The notes beneath the pieces are model-generated. The model saw only the letters and a program-made list of their open reading frames with translations, was not told where the DNA came from and searched no databases. DNA of 64,000 nt from JACQFK01 sp041482015. Lineage in GTDB: Bacteria > Planctomycetota > MHYJ01 > JACPRB01. Below, piece after piece: positions 1 through 7,480 of this stretch (positions are counted from its first letter, which is position 1; each line of letters opens with the position of its first letter). A program made the position numbers and the translations under genes. The stretch is taken from positions 1-64,000 of the forward strand of contig JBGPCZ010000007.1 in NCBI GenBank assembly GCA_041482015.1, written 5' to 3'.

Positions 1-29
1 GACAGATCGGATCTGTCACTCAACAGTTG
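1..29. repeat. Right half of a palindromic repeat element
   Basis: This is the 3' part of the same element found twice at 42167-42254. The shared core is ACAGATCGG followed by GTCACTYAACAGTTG. Within this copy GACAGATC (1-8) and GATCTGTC (10-17) are perfectly self-complementary, so with its missing left arm it would form a long hairpin. It overlaps the stop codon (20-22) of the minus-strand gene. A hairpin terminator or REP-like element is the likely role; the left arm lies outside the window. Confidence 0.6.
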
Positions 30-745
30 GGCCAGTCGATGTCGGCGGGGAGCTCGACGCCCAGGGATTCCTTGGGGGGGAGATGAAGGCCCGCCTCGCG
101 GACGGCGGGGAGGATGTCGCGGACGTAGTCCTTCATGCACTCGGCGGAGTCGCGCTTCTTGAGGCCGGCCGCGATGGCGTACTGGTTGCCCTCGCTTCGG
201 GGCCGGCCCATGCAGACGAGGCCGAGCTTGAGCCAGCGCTCGAAGAGGCCCTGGACCCGCTCGCGGTCGCGCTCCTGTCGGCAGAGCGGGATCGCGATCC
301 GCTCGCCGTGGTCCTGGTGACCCTCCTCCTGGGCGACGATCTTGGCCACGATCTCCCGGTACGGCGTCCAGCTCGAGCGGTCGTATTCGCGGAGCTGCCA
401 GAAGCCGCCACGATCGTAGAGCCATTGCGCGATGCCGAGCTCGAGGAAGCTCCCGGCCATCGGGATGGGCTTCTTGCGGAGCCGCGCGTTGACCCATGGT
501 TCCACCGACTCGCCCACATGCTTTTCGTACAGCCCGGCGACCGCGAGGTAGTGGTCGGTCTCCTCCTGCACGTGACGCGAGATGAAGCGGAGCGCGGGGA
601 TGTCTTCCACGAATTGGAGGCCGTGACCGAACAATTGGACCGCCGAGAGTTCGCGCCACGCCTGGGAGCGCATCATCTGGACGACGGTCTCGCGGTAGCG
701 GGGCTCGCACTTCGAGAGCGGCCGATCGCCGCCGGCGCTGGTCAT
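20..745 (-). CDS. PaaA/PaaC-like ferritin-like diiron protein
   Basis: A 241-residue soluble protein resembling the catalytic or structural subunits of phenylacetyl-CoA epoxidase (ring 1,2-epoxidation of aryl-CoA esters). Two carboxylate-bridge motifs are visible: E-T-D-H at residues 62-65 and E-E-G-H at 140-143, each giving an ExxH pair on a helix, as in the ferritin-like diiron fold. No other paa genes (paaB, paaC, paaE) are adjacent, so the pathway is not established and it may be a stand-alone diiron oxygenase. The ATG lies about 8 nt downstream of a good -10 box and has no Shine-Dalgarno, which suggests a leaderless transcript. The last two codons and the stop fall inside the palindromic repeat at 1-29. 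Confidence 0.65.
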   Translation of the reverse strand: MTSAGGDRPLSKCEPRYRETVVQMMRSQAWRELSAVQLFGHGLQFVEDIPALRFISRHVQEETDHYLAVAGLYEKHVGESVEPWVNARLRKKPIPMAGSFLELGIAQWLYDRGGFWQLREYDRSSWTPYREIVAKIVAQEEGHQDHGERIAIPLCRQERDRERVQGLFERWLKLGLVCMGRPRSEGNQYAIAAGLKKRDSAECMKDYVRDILPAVREAGLHLPPKESLGVELPADIDWPNC

Positions 746-753
746 GGAGGCGC

Positions 754-782
754 ATTATGGATTCCCGATGAAGGATCGTCAA
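754..782 (-). promoter_or_regulatory. Promoter TTGACG-17-CATAAT for the diiron gene
   Basis: On the minus strand TTGACG (782-777) and CATAAT (759-754) are separated by 17 bp. Transcription should begin near 747-745, the position of the start codon, so the mRNA would be leaderless or nearly so. The stretch 783-892 between this and the riboswitch promoter shows nothing else recognisable. Confidence 0.55.
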
Positions 783-892
783 GCGTCCGATAAACTTGCC
801 CGCTCCACGGGCGGAAAAGTTCCCATTTTGAGGTTTCTTCTATAACCAATTAGGGGGCAACGGTTTACCGGTGGGGTCTGGAGGTGGGGGGG

Positions 893-921
893 TTGACAGA
901 ACCGGTCATTTTTGGGATAAT
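893..921 (+). promoter_or_regulatory. Near-consensus sigma-70 promoter upstream of the riboswitch
   Basis: TTGACA (893-898), a 17-bp spacer, then GATAAT (916-921). Start of transcription is expected near 928, which is where the c-di-AMP aptamer begins. This is the best sigma-70 match in the window and supports the riboswitch call. Confidence 0.75.
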
Positions 922-925
922 CTCG

Positions 926-1050
926 CCTTGTCGCTGAATTCCGGGTGCCAGCCCGGAAGCGGGGGAACCACCTCTGGGGTGAAGGCCTTCGAAAGGAAGG
1001 CTAGGGCAGACTGATGGGCCCGAACCCGACAGCTAACCTCGCAAGCGTCC
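926..1050 (+). promoter_or_regulatory. c-di-AMP riboswitch (ydaO-yuaA class)
   Basis: The region carries the hallmark blocks of the ydaO aptamer in order: a hairpin CCGGGTGCCAGCCCGG followed by AAGCGGGGGAACCA (941-970), GGGGTGAA (976-983), AGGCTAGGGC (999-1008), and the conserved 3' block CCGAACCCGACAGCTAACC followed by TCGCAAGCGT (1020-1048). This RNA binds two cyclic di-AMP molecules and normally turns off potassium or osmolyte transporters when c-di-AMP is high. Here it precedes a KimA-type importer, the classic target. GGCCCGA (1017-1023) can alternatively pair with TCGGGCC (1052-1058), which may be part of the switching element. Confidence 0.9.
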
Positions 1051-1080
1051 ATCGGGCCGGTTGACGTCCACCATCAGGCC

Positions 1081-1118
1081 CCTCGCGGGTTTCCGCGTCT
1101 GCGGAGGCCCGCGCGAGG
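1081..1118 (+). promoter_or_regulatory. Hairpin sequestering the kimA ribosome binding site
   Basis: CCTC+GCGGG (1081-1089) pairs with CCCGC (1108-1112) and GAGG (1115-1118), with an inner TCCGC/GCGGA stem (1092-1096 with 1101-1105). GAGG is the only Shine-Dalgarno-like sequence before the GTG at 1125 and is buried in the stem. No U-tract follows, so the expression platform looks translational rather than terminator-based. Confidence 0.55.
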
Positions 1119-1124
1119 CGCACG

Positions 1125-3050
1125 GTGACGAAAATCCGCTGGAACGAGCTTGTCTTCGGCAAGCGCAAGGACCCGAACGACCCGACCGTCCATCAGCATC
1201 TCTCGCTCGTCGCCTTCCTCGCGTGGGTCGGCCTCGGCGCCGACGGGCTGAGCTCCGCGTGCTACGGCCCTGAGGAGACGTTCAAGGCGCTCGAGACCTA
1301 CCGTCATCTCGCCCCCTGGCTGGCGGTGGCGACCGTGATCACGGTCTCGGTCCTCTCGGCCGCCTACTCCAACACGATCATGGCCTTCCCGTCGGGGGGC
1401 GGCGGCTACTCGGTCGCGACGCGGACGCTGGGGCGCCACGCGGGCATGATCTGCGGCTGTGCGCTCGTGCTCGACTACATCCTGACGGTCGGGATCTCCG
1501 TCTCCGCGGGGGCGAAGGCGATCTTCAGCCTGCTGCCGCCCCATTGGTCGCATTACAAGATCTACGTGGCGCTCGCGGGAACTGGCCTCCTGATGGTGAT
1601 GAACTTCCGCGGCGTGAAGGACTCGGTGACCGTCCTGATGCCGGTCTTCATTCTCTTCCTTGTGACCCACGCCGTCCTGATCGCGATGGCGATCTTCATG
1701 CCGTCGGCGACGGCGCCCGCGCACGTGGCGGCGGCGAACGCCACGCCCCTGGCCGCGTTCGCCGCGATGACGATCATCATCAAGGCTTTTTCCAAAGGGG
1801 CCGGGACGTACACGGGCATCGAGGCGATCTCGAACTCGCTTACGATCCTCCGCGAGCCGCGGGTGCGCACGGCGCGCACGGCGATGATCTACATGGCGGC
1901 GTCGCTCTCGCTCGTGGCCGGCGGCCTCCTGATCGGGTACCTCCGCATGGACGTGATGCCGGAGGGCGACCGATCGTTCAACGCACTGCTCTCGGTGAAG
2001 GTCTTCGGTGGGGGCGCCTGGGGCAAGGTGATGGTCCCGCTCACGCTGGCCTCCGAGGCGGTCCTCCTCTTCGTCGCGGCGCAGGCGGGGTTCATTGACG
2101 GCCCGCGCGTGCTCGCCTCCATGGCGGTCGACTCCTGGGTCCCGCGCTGGTTCAGCCGGCTGAGCGACCGGCTTACGGTCTCGAACGGAATCCTGCTCGT
2201 GGGCCTCGGGGGTGTCGCGTCCATCCTCCTGACCAACTGCGAGGACGAGAAGCTGGTCGTGATCTACAGCTTCAGCGTTTTCGTGACGTTCCTCTTGTCG
2301 CAGTCGGGCATGATTCGCTACTGGGCCCAGCACCGCGAGGGGATCTGGTACCTGCGCCTGCTGGTCTCGATCCTGGCGGCGGCCGTCTCGGCGACGGTGC
2401 TGGTGGCCCTCCTCTGGACGCACAGTCTCGTCTGGGCGGGCGGCACGCTGGCGGCGATCCTGGTCATGGGCCTCTTCTGCTTCCTTGTCCGGCGGCACTA
2501 TGGTTCGGTGGGCCGGAGCCTTGCGCGGCTCGATACCCTGGTCCAGGCCGCCGAGGTCGATCCGCACCACGAGCCGCCGCGCGTCTGGGACAAGAACGCG
2601 CCGACCGCGGTGTTCCTGGTGAGCGGGTACAACGGGCCCGGCATGCACACGGTCCTCGGGCTCCAGAGGATCCTGCCGGGCTACTTCCACCAGATGGTCT
2701 TCGCCTCGGTGGGGACGTTCGACTTCGACCGGTTCAAGGGACAGGGCGAAGTAGAGAATCTCAAGGCCTCGGTGACCGACGCGCTCCAGAAATACGTGGC
2801 GCTCGTGCAGCGCTGGGGCTACGCCGGGGAGTCGCGCTCCTCGTTCGGCGTGGATGCGATCGAGGAGCTGGACGAGCTCTGCGGCCGGATCGCCGCGGAC
2901 TATCCGCGGTCGGTGTTCTTCTGCGGGGACCTCATCTTCCACATGCCGTCGGCGCTCACGCGGCTCCTCCACCAGGGGACGGCGGAGGAGCTCCAGCGGC
3001 GGATCCGCGCGCGGGGTCTGCCCCTCATCGTCATCCCGATCCGGGTGTGA
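1125..3050 (+). CDS. kimA: KimA-like high-affinity potassium importer (APC superfamily)
   Basis: A 641-residue multi-pass inner-membrane protein, close to the usual KimA length of about 600. The N-terminal two thirds hold about 12 hydrophobic segments with an APC-type opening near residues 40-50 and a Gly-rich GGGGYSV segment near residue 93; the C-terminal third (about 460-641) is a soluble cytoplasmic domain, as in KimA. The family was first annotated as amino acid permease, and B. subtilis ydaO/kimA is the founding gene under the same riboswitch. The GTG start is chosen because it gives the family N-terminus and sits 6 nt after GAGG. It lies behind a c-di-AMP riboswitch, so expression should fall when c-di-AMP rises. 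Its 3' end overlaps the convergent ABC/halogenase fusion by 20 bp. Confidence 0.85.
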   Translation: MTKIRWNELVFGKRKDPNDPTVHQHLSLVAFLAWVGLGADGLSSACYGPEETFKALETYRHLAPWLAVATVITVSVLSAAYSNTIMAFPSGGGGYSVATRTLGRHAGMICGCALVLDYILTVGISVSAGAKAIFSLLPPHWSHYKIYVALAGTGLLMVMNFRGVKDSVTVLMPVFILFLVTHAVLIAMAIFMPSATAPAHVAAANATPLAAFAAMTIIIKAFSKGAGTYTGIEAISNSLTILREPRVRTARTAMIYMAASLSLVAGGLLIGYLRMDVMPEGDRSFNALLSVKVFGGGAWGKVMVPLTLASEAVLLFVAAQAGFIDGPRVLASMAVDSWVPRWFSRLSDRLTVSNGILLVGLGGVASILLTNCEDEKLVVIYSFSVFVTFLLSQSGMIRYWAQHREGIWYLRLLVSILAAAVSATVLVALLWTHSLVWAGGTLAAILVMGLFCFLVRRHYGSVGRSLARLDTLVQAAEVDPHHEPPRVWDKNAPTAVFLVSGYNGPGMHTVLGLQRILPGYFHQMVFASVGTFDFDRFKGQGEVENLKASVTDALQKYVALVQRWGYAGESRSSFGVDAIEELDELCGRIAADYPRSVFFCGDLIFHMPSALTRLLHQGTAEELQRRIRARGLPLIVIPIRV

Positions 3051-5154
3051 GCCGGAGTCCGGCCACGAGCTCCGCGTGCCACGGGTGGGTGGGGTCCGCC
3101 TTCACCGCCTCGATCTCCCGGCGCATCCGTTCGAGGATCGGAGCCGAGGGGACGTCGTAGACCTCGCCCTGGAGCACCTGCCTCAGCCCGGCGCGTCCCT
3201 CCTCCCGGCCGAGGAGGTCCAGGAAGAGCGGCGGCAGCTGGTAGTACAGGAGGATGAATTCGCGCCAGAGCCTCACGCCGTCGCGAACCGTCTTTTCGTA
3301 ACCGGCAAAAGACGGCGTGCACACGTTTCCCGACTTGAGCGCCGGGACGATGGCGGCCGCCGCGCGCTGGGCGGATTCGGCGGCCACGCTGACGCCGGAG
3401 GAGAAGATCGGGTCGATGAATCGCGCCGCGTCGCCGACCAGCAGCCACCCGTCGCCCGCGAACCGGTCCATGGCGTAACTGTAGTTCCCCTCACGGACGA
3501 ACTCGTGGACTGCCCGGGCGCCGGCCATCCGGCCCGCGAAGCCGGGATGGGTGGCGAGGTGTCGCGCGAAGAACTGTCCGGGCTCCTCGTCGCCCTTCAC
3601 GAAGTCGTCGCGGCGCGTGACGATGCCGACCGACGTCACGGTCGGACTGATGGGGATCTGCCACAGCCAGGCCCGCGGCATCGGGAGGATGTGGAGGTGG
3701 ATGTAGTCGGCGGTTTCCGACGGCCCGCGGTCCACGTTCTCGAACCAGGAGTGGACGGCGAACTGGTCGAACAGCGGATCGCTCCGCTTCAGGTCCAGCT
3801 GCGATCCCACGATGGAGCTGCGGCCCGAGGCGTCGACCACGATCCGGCTCCGCATCACCCGTTCGGCGCCCCCGCCGCCCGGCCGGACGCGCACGCCGGC
3901 GGCGGAGCCGTCGGGGAGGAACTCCACGGCCGTGACTTGGGAGTCTTCGATCACCCGGGAGCCGAGGCTGCGGGCGTGGTCGAGGAGCAGCCTGTCGAAG
4001 CGGCCGCGGTCGACGTGATAGGTGTAGTCCTGCCGAACGCCCAGGTGCGGGATGGGCTGGAACTTCAGCACCCGGGTGGCCGGGTCGGACCCGCGGGTCC
4101 AGACGGCGCCGTGCTTCCGCACGAATCCTTCGCGCTCCAGGACGGGAAGGAAGCCGATCTCCTGGAAGACGCGCGTGGTCGAACAGATGAGCGATTCCCC
4201 CACGTGGGACCGCGGGTGGACGGCCTTGTCCAGGATGACGTGATCCACTCCCGCCTGCCCGAGGTAGGAGCCGAGGATCGCGCCGGCCGGGCCGCCGCCG
4301 ATGATGATGACCTCCGCGTCAGGCCGGCCGCGACGCGTCGCGGCCCTCGTAGGGTCCGGCGCCGGGCCTCCCCCCGGCTCGCTGCCGCCCACTTTGACGC
4401 TCATCCCCATCGCTGCGAAGATCCGGTCTCGGAGGGCCAGGTACTCGTGCGAATCAAGATCGCGAGGCCGGGGCAGCCCGATGGGGACAACCTCCTGGAC
4501 GGTGCCCGGCCGGGGGCTCATCACGATCACCCGGTCGGCGAGCTGGACGGCCTCTTCGATGTCGTGGGTCACGAAGAGCACCGTCTTCCGCTCCTCCTGC
4601 CAGAGGCGGATCAGGTCGGAACGCATTTTCAGGCGAGTGAGGAAGTCGAGCGCGCCGAACGGCTCGTCCATGTAGATCAGGTCGGGATTGGCGGCCAGCG
4701 CGCGGGCGATCTCGACCCGCTGCTTCATGCCGCCGGAGAGCTCGCGGGGGTAGGCGTTCTCGAACCCCTTGAGCCCGACCATTTCCACGTAGTGGGCGAC
4801 GATCTTCTCGCGCTCGGCGGCGCTCCTGCGGGAAAGCCCGAAGGCGATGTTCTCGCGGACGGTGAGCCACGGGAAGACGCCGTTCTCCTGGAAGACGAAG
4901 ATCCTCCGCGGGTCGGGGCCGTGGACGGGCTGGCCCTCGACCTGGATCTCGCCCCGCGTGGGCGTGAGAAAACCGGCGATCAGGTTGAGGACGGTCGATT
5001 TCCCGCAGCCGGACGGGCCCACGATGCAGACGAATTCTCCGTGACGCACCTCCAGGGTGACGCGTTCGAGGACCGGGATCTGCTCGTCGGCCTTCTTGCC
5101 GGGGAAGCTCATCCACAGGTCGCGGACCTGGACGGCGGGCCGGGGCTCGCTCAC
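3031..5154 (-). CDS. ABC transporter ATPase fused to a flavin-dependent halogenase-like oxidoreductase
   Basis: One uninterrupted 707-residue frame. Residues 5-245 are a complete SsuB/TauB/NrtD-type ATPase: Walker A GPSGCGKST (46-54), Q-loop (near 89), signature LSGGMKQ (139-145), Walker B LIYMDEP (159-165) and H-loop THD (196-198). After a Gly/Pro/Arg-rich linker (about 252-280) comes a full FAD domain: GGGPAG (286-291), Lys347 in a GFVRKHGA context matching the catalytic Lys of phenol/pyrrole halogenases, the halogenase motif WLWQIP (WxWxIP, 496-501), and GDAA with DPIFSSG (574-587). The GTG start overlaps the permease stop as GTGA; an ATG at 5169 is an alternative. Fusion of these two families is unusual. 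The flavoprotein could instead be a reductase of the geranylgeranyl-reductase group. Confidence 0.8.
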   Translation of the reverse strand: MSEPRPAVQVRDLWMSFPGKKADEQIPVLERVTLEVRHGEFVCIVGPSGCGKSTVLNLIAGFLTPTRGEIQVEGQPVHGPDPRRIFVFQENGVFPWLTVRENIAFGLSRRSAAEREKIVAHYVEMVGLKGFENAYPRELSGGMKQRVEIARALAANPDLIYMDEPFGALDFLTRLKMRSDLIRLWQEERKTVLFVTHDIEEAVQLADRVIVMSPRPGTVQEVVPIGLPRPRDLDSHEYLALRDRIFAAMGMSVKVGGSEPGGGPAPDPTRAATRRGRPDAEVIIIGGGPAGAILGSYLGQAGVDHVILDKAVHPRSHVGESLICSTTRVFQEIGFLPVLEREGFVRKHGAVWTRGSDPATRVLKFQPIPHLGVRQDYTYHVDRGRFDRLLLDHARSLGSRVIEDSQVTAVEFLPDGSAAGVRVRPGGGGAERVMRSRIVVDASGRSSIVGSQLDLKRSDPLFDQFAVHSWFENVDRGPSETADYIHLHILPMPRAWLWQIPISPTVTSVGIVTRRDDFVKGDEEPGQFFARHLATHPGFAGRMAGARAVHEFVREGNYSYAMDRFAGDGWLLVGDAARFIDPIFSSGVSVAAESAQRAAAAIVPALKSGNVCTPSFAGYEKTVRDGVRLWREFILLYYQLPPLFLDLLGREEGRAGLRQVLQGEVYDVPSAPILERMRREIEAVKADPTHPWHAELVAGLRLTPGSG

Positions 5155-5933
5155 CGGCTGTACCCCCATCGGACTTCGTCGAACTTCTCGAGGCGGCGGA
5201 CGAGCTGGTCGAGACCCAGGCCGATGAGGCCGATCATGACCATGCCCGCGACCACGAGGTCGTACCGCCTCCCGGCGTTCCGCGCGTCGATGATGAGGAA
5301 TCCCAGGCCGGAGGTGACGGCGATCATCTCCGCCGCGACGACGACGAGCCACGCGACTCCGAGCGCGATGCGGATGCCCGTCAGGACCTGCGGCAGCGTG
5401 GCGGGGAAGATGACGCGGCGGAAGAGCTCGAGACGCCCCAGTCCGAAGTTGCGCGCGGCGCGGATGTAGACCTGCTGGATGTTCTGGACGGCCGCCATGG
5501 CGGAAACGGTGATGGGGAAGACGCTGGCCAGGAAGATGAGGAAGATGGGGGCGCGGTCGTCGACGCCGAACCAGAGGATGGCGACCGGGATCCATGCGAT
5601 GGGCGAGATCGGGCGGAGGATCTGGATGATCGGATTGAATGCCGAGAAGAGGCGCTGGAACCAGCCCAGGAGGAGCCCCATGGGGACGCCCACGAGAACG
5701 GCCAGGGAGAACCCGACCGTCACGCGGAAAAGCGAGGCCACGATGTACTTGATGAGGAGCCCCTTGCGCGCCAGCTCGACGATCCCCATCAGCACGGCGA
5801 ACGGTTTGGGGAAGAGTTCGCTGCCGGAGATCCGCACCGACACGTCCCAGGCGACGAGCAGGACCGCGGCCACCCCGAGCGGCAGCCCGACCCTCGCGAG
5901 GAGGGTGCGGTGTCGCGCGCCTGTCTCGATCAC
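5151..5933 (-). CDS. ABC transporter permease, nitrate/sulfonate/taurine type (BPD_transp_1)
   Basis: A 260-residue inner-membrane protein with about six hydrophobic segments and the EAA-type cytoplasmic loop (around residues 160-190, with conserved G and P positions) that docks the ATPase. Size and pattern match SsuC/TauC/NrtB permeases. It begins at GTG overlapping the stop of the substrate-binding protein (GTGA, 5930-5933) and ends overlapping the start of the ATPase-halogenase gene, so the three are translationally coupled. The substrate is not evident from the permease. Confidence 0.85.
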   Translation of the reverse strand: MIETGARHRTLLARVGLPLGVAAVLLVAWDVSVRISGSELFPKPFAVLMGIVELARKGLLIKYIVASLFRVTVGFSLAVLVGVPMGLLLGWFQRLFSAFNPIIQILRPISPIAWIPVAILWFGVDDRAPIFLIFLASVFPITVSAMAAVQNIQQVYIRAARNFGLGRLELFRRVIFPATLPQVLTGIRIALGVAWLVVVAAEMIAVTSGLGFLIIDARNAGRRYDLVVAGMVMIGLIGLGLDQLVRRLEKFDEVRWGYSR

Positions 5934-7000
5934 CGGATGAGTCCTTTCCGCTGGGCCTCGGATTTCGAGGCCGGGTCCTCGTACTGGAATCCCTCCACCG
6001 TCGCGCTCTCCGGGACAAATGACGCGTCGCAGTAGTCCTCGAAGTGCGCTTTGCCTTCCAGGATCCCCGCTTCACGGGCCAAGAGCTCGATCTCCTCGAA
6101 GTCGGGACGGCGGACCTTCAGGTTCGTGTACTTGACGCGATCGGGAGGCTTGCTCAGGACGAATTCCAGGAGCCGGGGATCCTGGTTGTAGTAGTACTTG
6201 CTCACGAACTGCGCCGCCTGCATGCGGTTGTCCATCGCCCGGTCGAGCCACACGCCGCTCTTGGCGATGCCGTCGACGAGGGCCTGGACCTGGGCCCGGT
6301 GGTCCCGGATCACGTCCTCCCGGACGGCCAGGACGCACGAGATGAATCCCGGCCACACATCCTTGGTCAGCCAGAGGATTCTTCCGTATCCGTCCAATTC
6401 CGTCTGGCCCATGAAGGGTTCGCCGGAGCTGATCGCGTCGGTCGCCCGGGCGTAGAGCGCCGTCGGCATGTCGGGCGGGGCAAGCTCCAGGAGCTCGATA
6501 TCCTTGAAGCTCATGCCCCGCTCCTTGAGCGAGCGGAACACCAGGAGGCGCTGGTTCGAGAAGCGGTTGGGGACCGCGACCCTCTTCCCGCGGAGGTCCT
6601 CGGTCCTGAAGATTCCCGAGTCCTTGTGGACCATGACGGCCGAGCCGTCGCGATGGCCCAGGTAGACGATCTTGATGGGGACACCATCCTCCCTCAGCTT
6701 CATCGCCAGGGGAGCGAGGATGAAGGTCGCGTCCGTGTGCTTGGAGATGAACGCCTCCTTCAGCTCCGGCCACCCGTTGAACCGCACCGGTTCGAACCCG
6801 CCCACTCCATTCAGGTTCTTCTGGATGAAGTGGTTGACGGGGCAGGTGAGGTGTCAGGTCACCGGCAGGAAGCCGACCTTGAACGGGTGTTCCGCGGACT
6901 GGGCCCGGCGGAAGAGGTCGAGGTTCAGCCACGCGTGGAGCAGGCTGATTCCCGCCACCCAGGGGATCACCGACAGGAGCAGCGATTTTCGCAGGGTCAT
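5930..7000 (-). CDS. ABC substrate-binding protein (NMT1/SsuA-like), candidate selenoprotein with Sec49
   Basis: Read from the ATG at 7000, the frame gives an N-terminal hydrophobic segment (about 6-22), then FKVGFLPVT, an in-frame TGA (6856-6854, codon 49), then HLTCPVNHF and a complete periplasmic binding domain to residue 356. From memory of the family, the TGA replaces the first Cys of a T-C-H-L-T-C motif, so the product would read T-U-H-L-T-C, a UxxxC pair. Only 48 codons precede the TGA; restarting after it at GTG 6805 would lose the signal segment and the first strand. A stem-loop 20-52 nt downstream fits a bacterial SECIS. The alternative is a nonsense mutation, but the rest of the frame and the operon are intact. 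It is presumably the binding subunit for the adjacent permease and ATPase; the ligand is unknown. Confidence 0.75.
6802..6833 (-). other. Candidate bacterial SECIS stem-loop of the substrate-binding protein
   Basis: Counting from the TGA on the minus strand, nucleotides +21 to +52 fold as CCACU/AGUGG, a U-G pair, CAU/AUG, a C-A mismatch, CAG/CUG, and loop AAGAAC beginning at +34. An outer CCCG/CGGG pairing extends the base. The distance to the apical loop (33 nt) is inside the accepted 16-37 nt range; a loop G falls in the first two positions only if the closing G-C pair opens. Confidence 0.55.
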
Positions 7001-7003
7001 GTC

Positions 7004-7405
7004 CTAACCGTCACTTTCCGTGGGCGCGGAGCGGATCGTGAACCGCTTTGCGAGCGCCACGATTGCGCCCAGGGCCGCGCAGGCCCCGCCCGCGACCGCC
7101 GACTCCTCCCATCGCGGGGAGAAGATCAGGATGAATCCCCGCCCTTTCACCAGGGCCGCAAAACTTGAGACGCAGAAGGGGATCAGGAAGAACCGGAAGG
7201 TCGGCCAGGGCCCCAGCCGGACCCGGCTCTTCCCGGACGCGGTCGCATTGATGTAGAGCGCGGCGCCGATGATGGCGCTCAGCCCCAACGAGGTCAACCA
7301 CACGCCCGGGCTGCGGTCGAAGTATCGGACGAGCACCACGCTCCACCATATGAAGTAGCACCAAAGGACGAATCTCCCCGCCGAGAGGTTGGCCAGGTAT
7401 TTCAA
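7004..7405 (-). CDS. Small membrane protein of the halogenase/ABC operon
   Basis: A 133-residue protein with about four hydrophobic segments (near 10-28, 36-52, 65-85 and 100-118) and a basic, polar C-terminus. I do not recognise the family. The start is taken as TTG at 7405 because a strong Shine-Dalgarno AGGAGGGG (7419-7412) lies 6 nt upstream; an in-frame ATG at 7450 has no such site. It lies between the first flavoprotein and the substrate-binding protein, 3 nt upstream of the latter's ATG, so it belongs to the same operon and may be a transport or membrane-anchoring partner. Confidence 0.6.
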   Translation of the reverse strand: MKYLANLSAGRFVLWCYFIWWSVVLVRYFDRSPGVWLTSLGLSAIIGAALYINATASGKSRVRLGPWPTFRFFLIPFCVSSFAALVKGRGFILIFSPRWEESAVAGGACAALGAIVALAKRFTIRSAPTESDG

Positions 7406-7480
7406 GCTCCGCCCCTCCTGATGATCCGTCGCGGGAGTGAGGGAGAGCATACACCAGGGACTTCCGTGCTCTCAAAGGTT

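Noticed and set aside
1074..2972. Long minus-strand open frame opposite kimA
   Set aside because: Compositionally extreme, no motif, antisense to a riboswitch-controlled, family-recognised gene.
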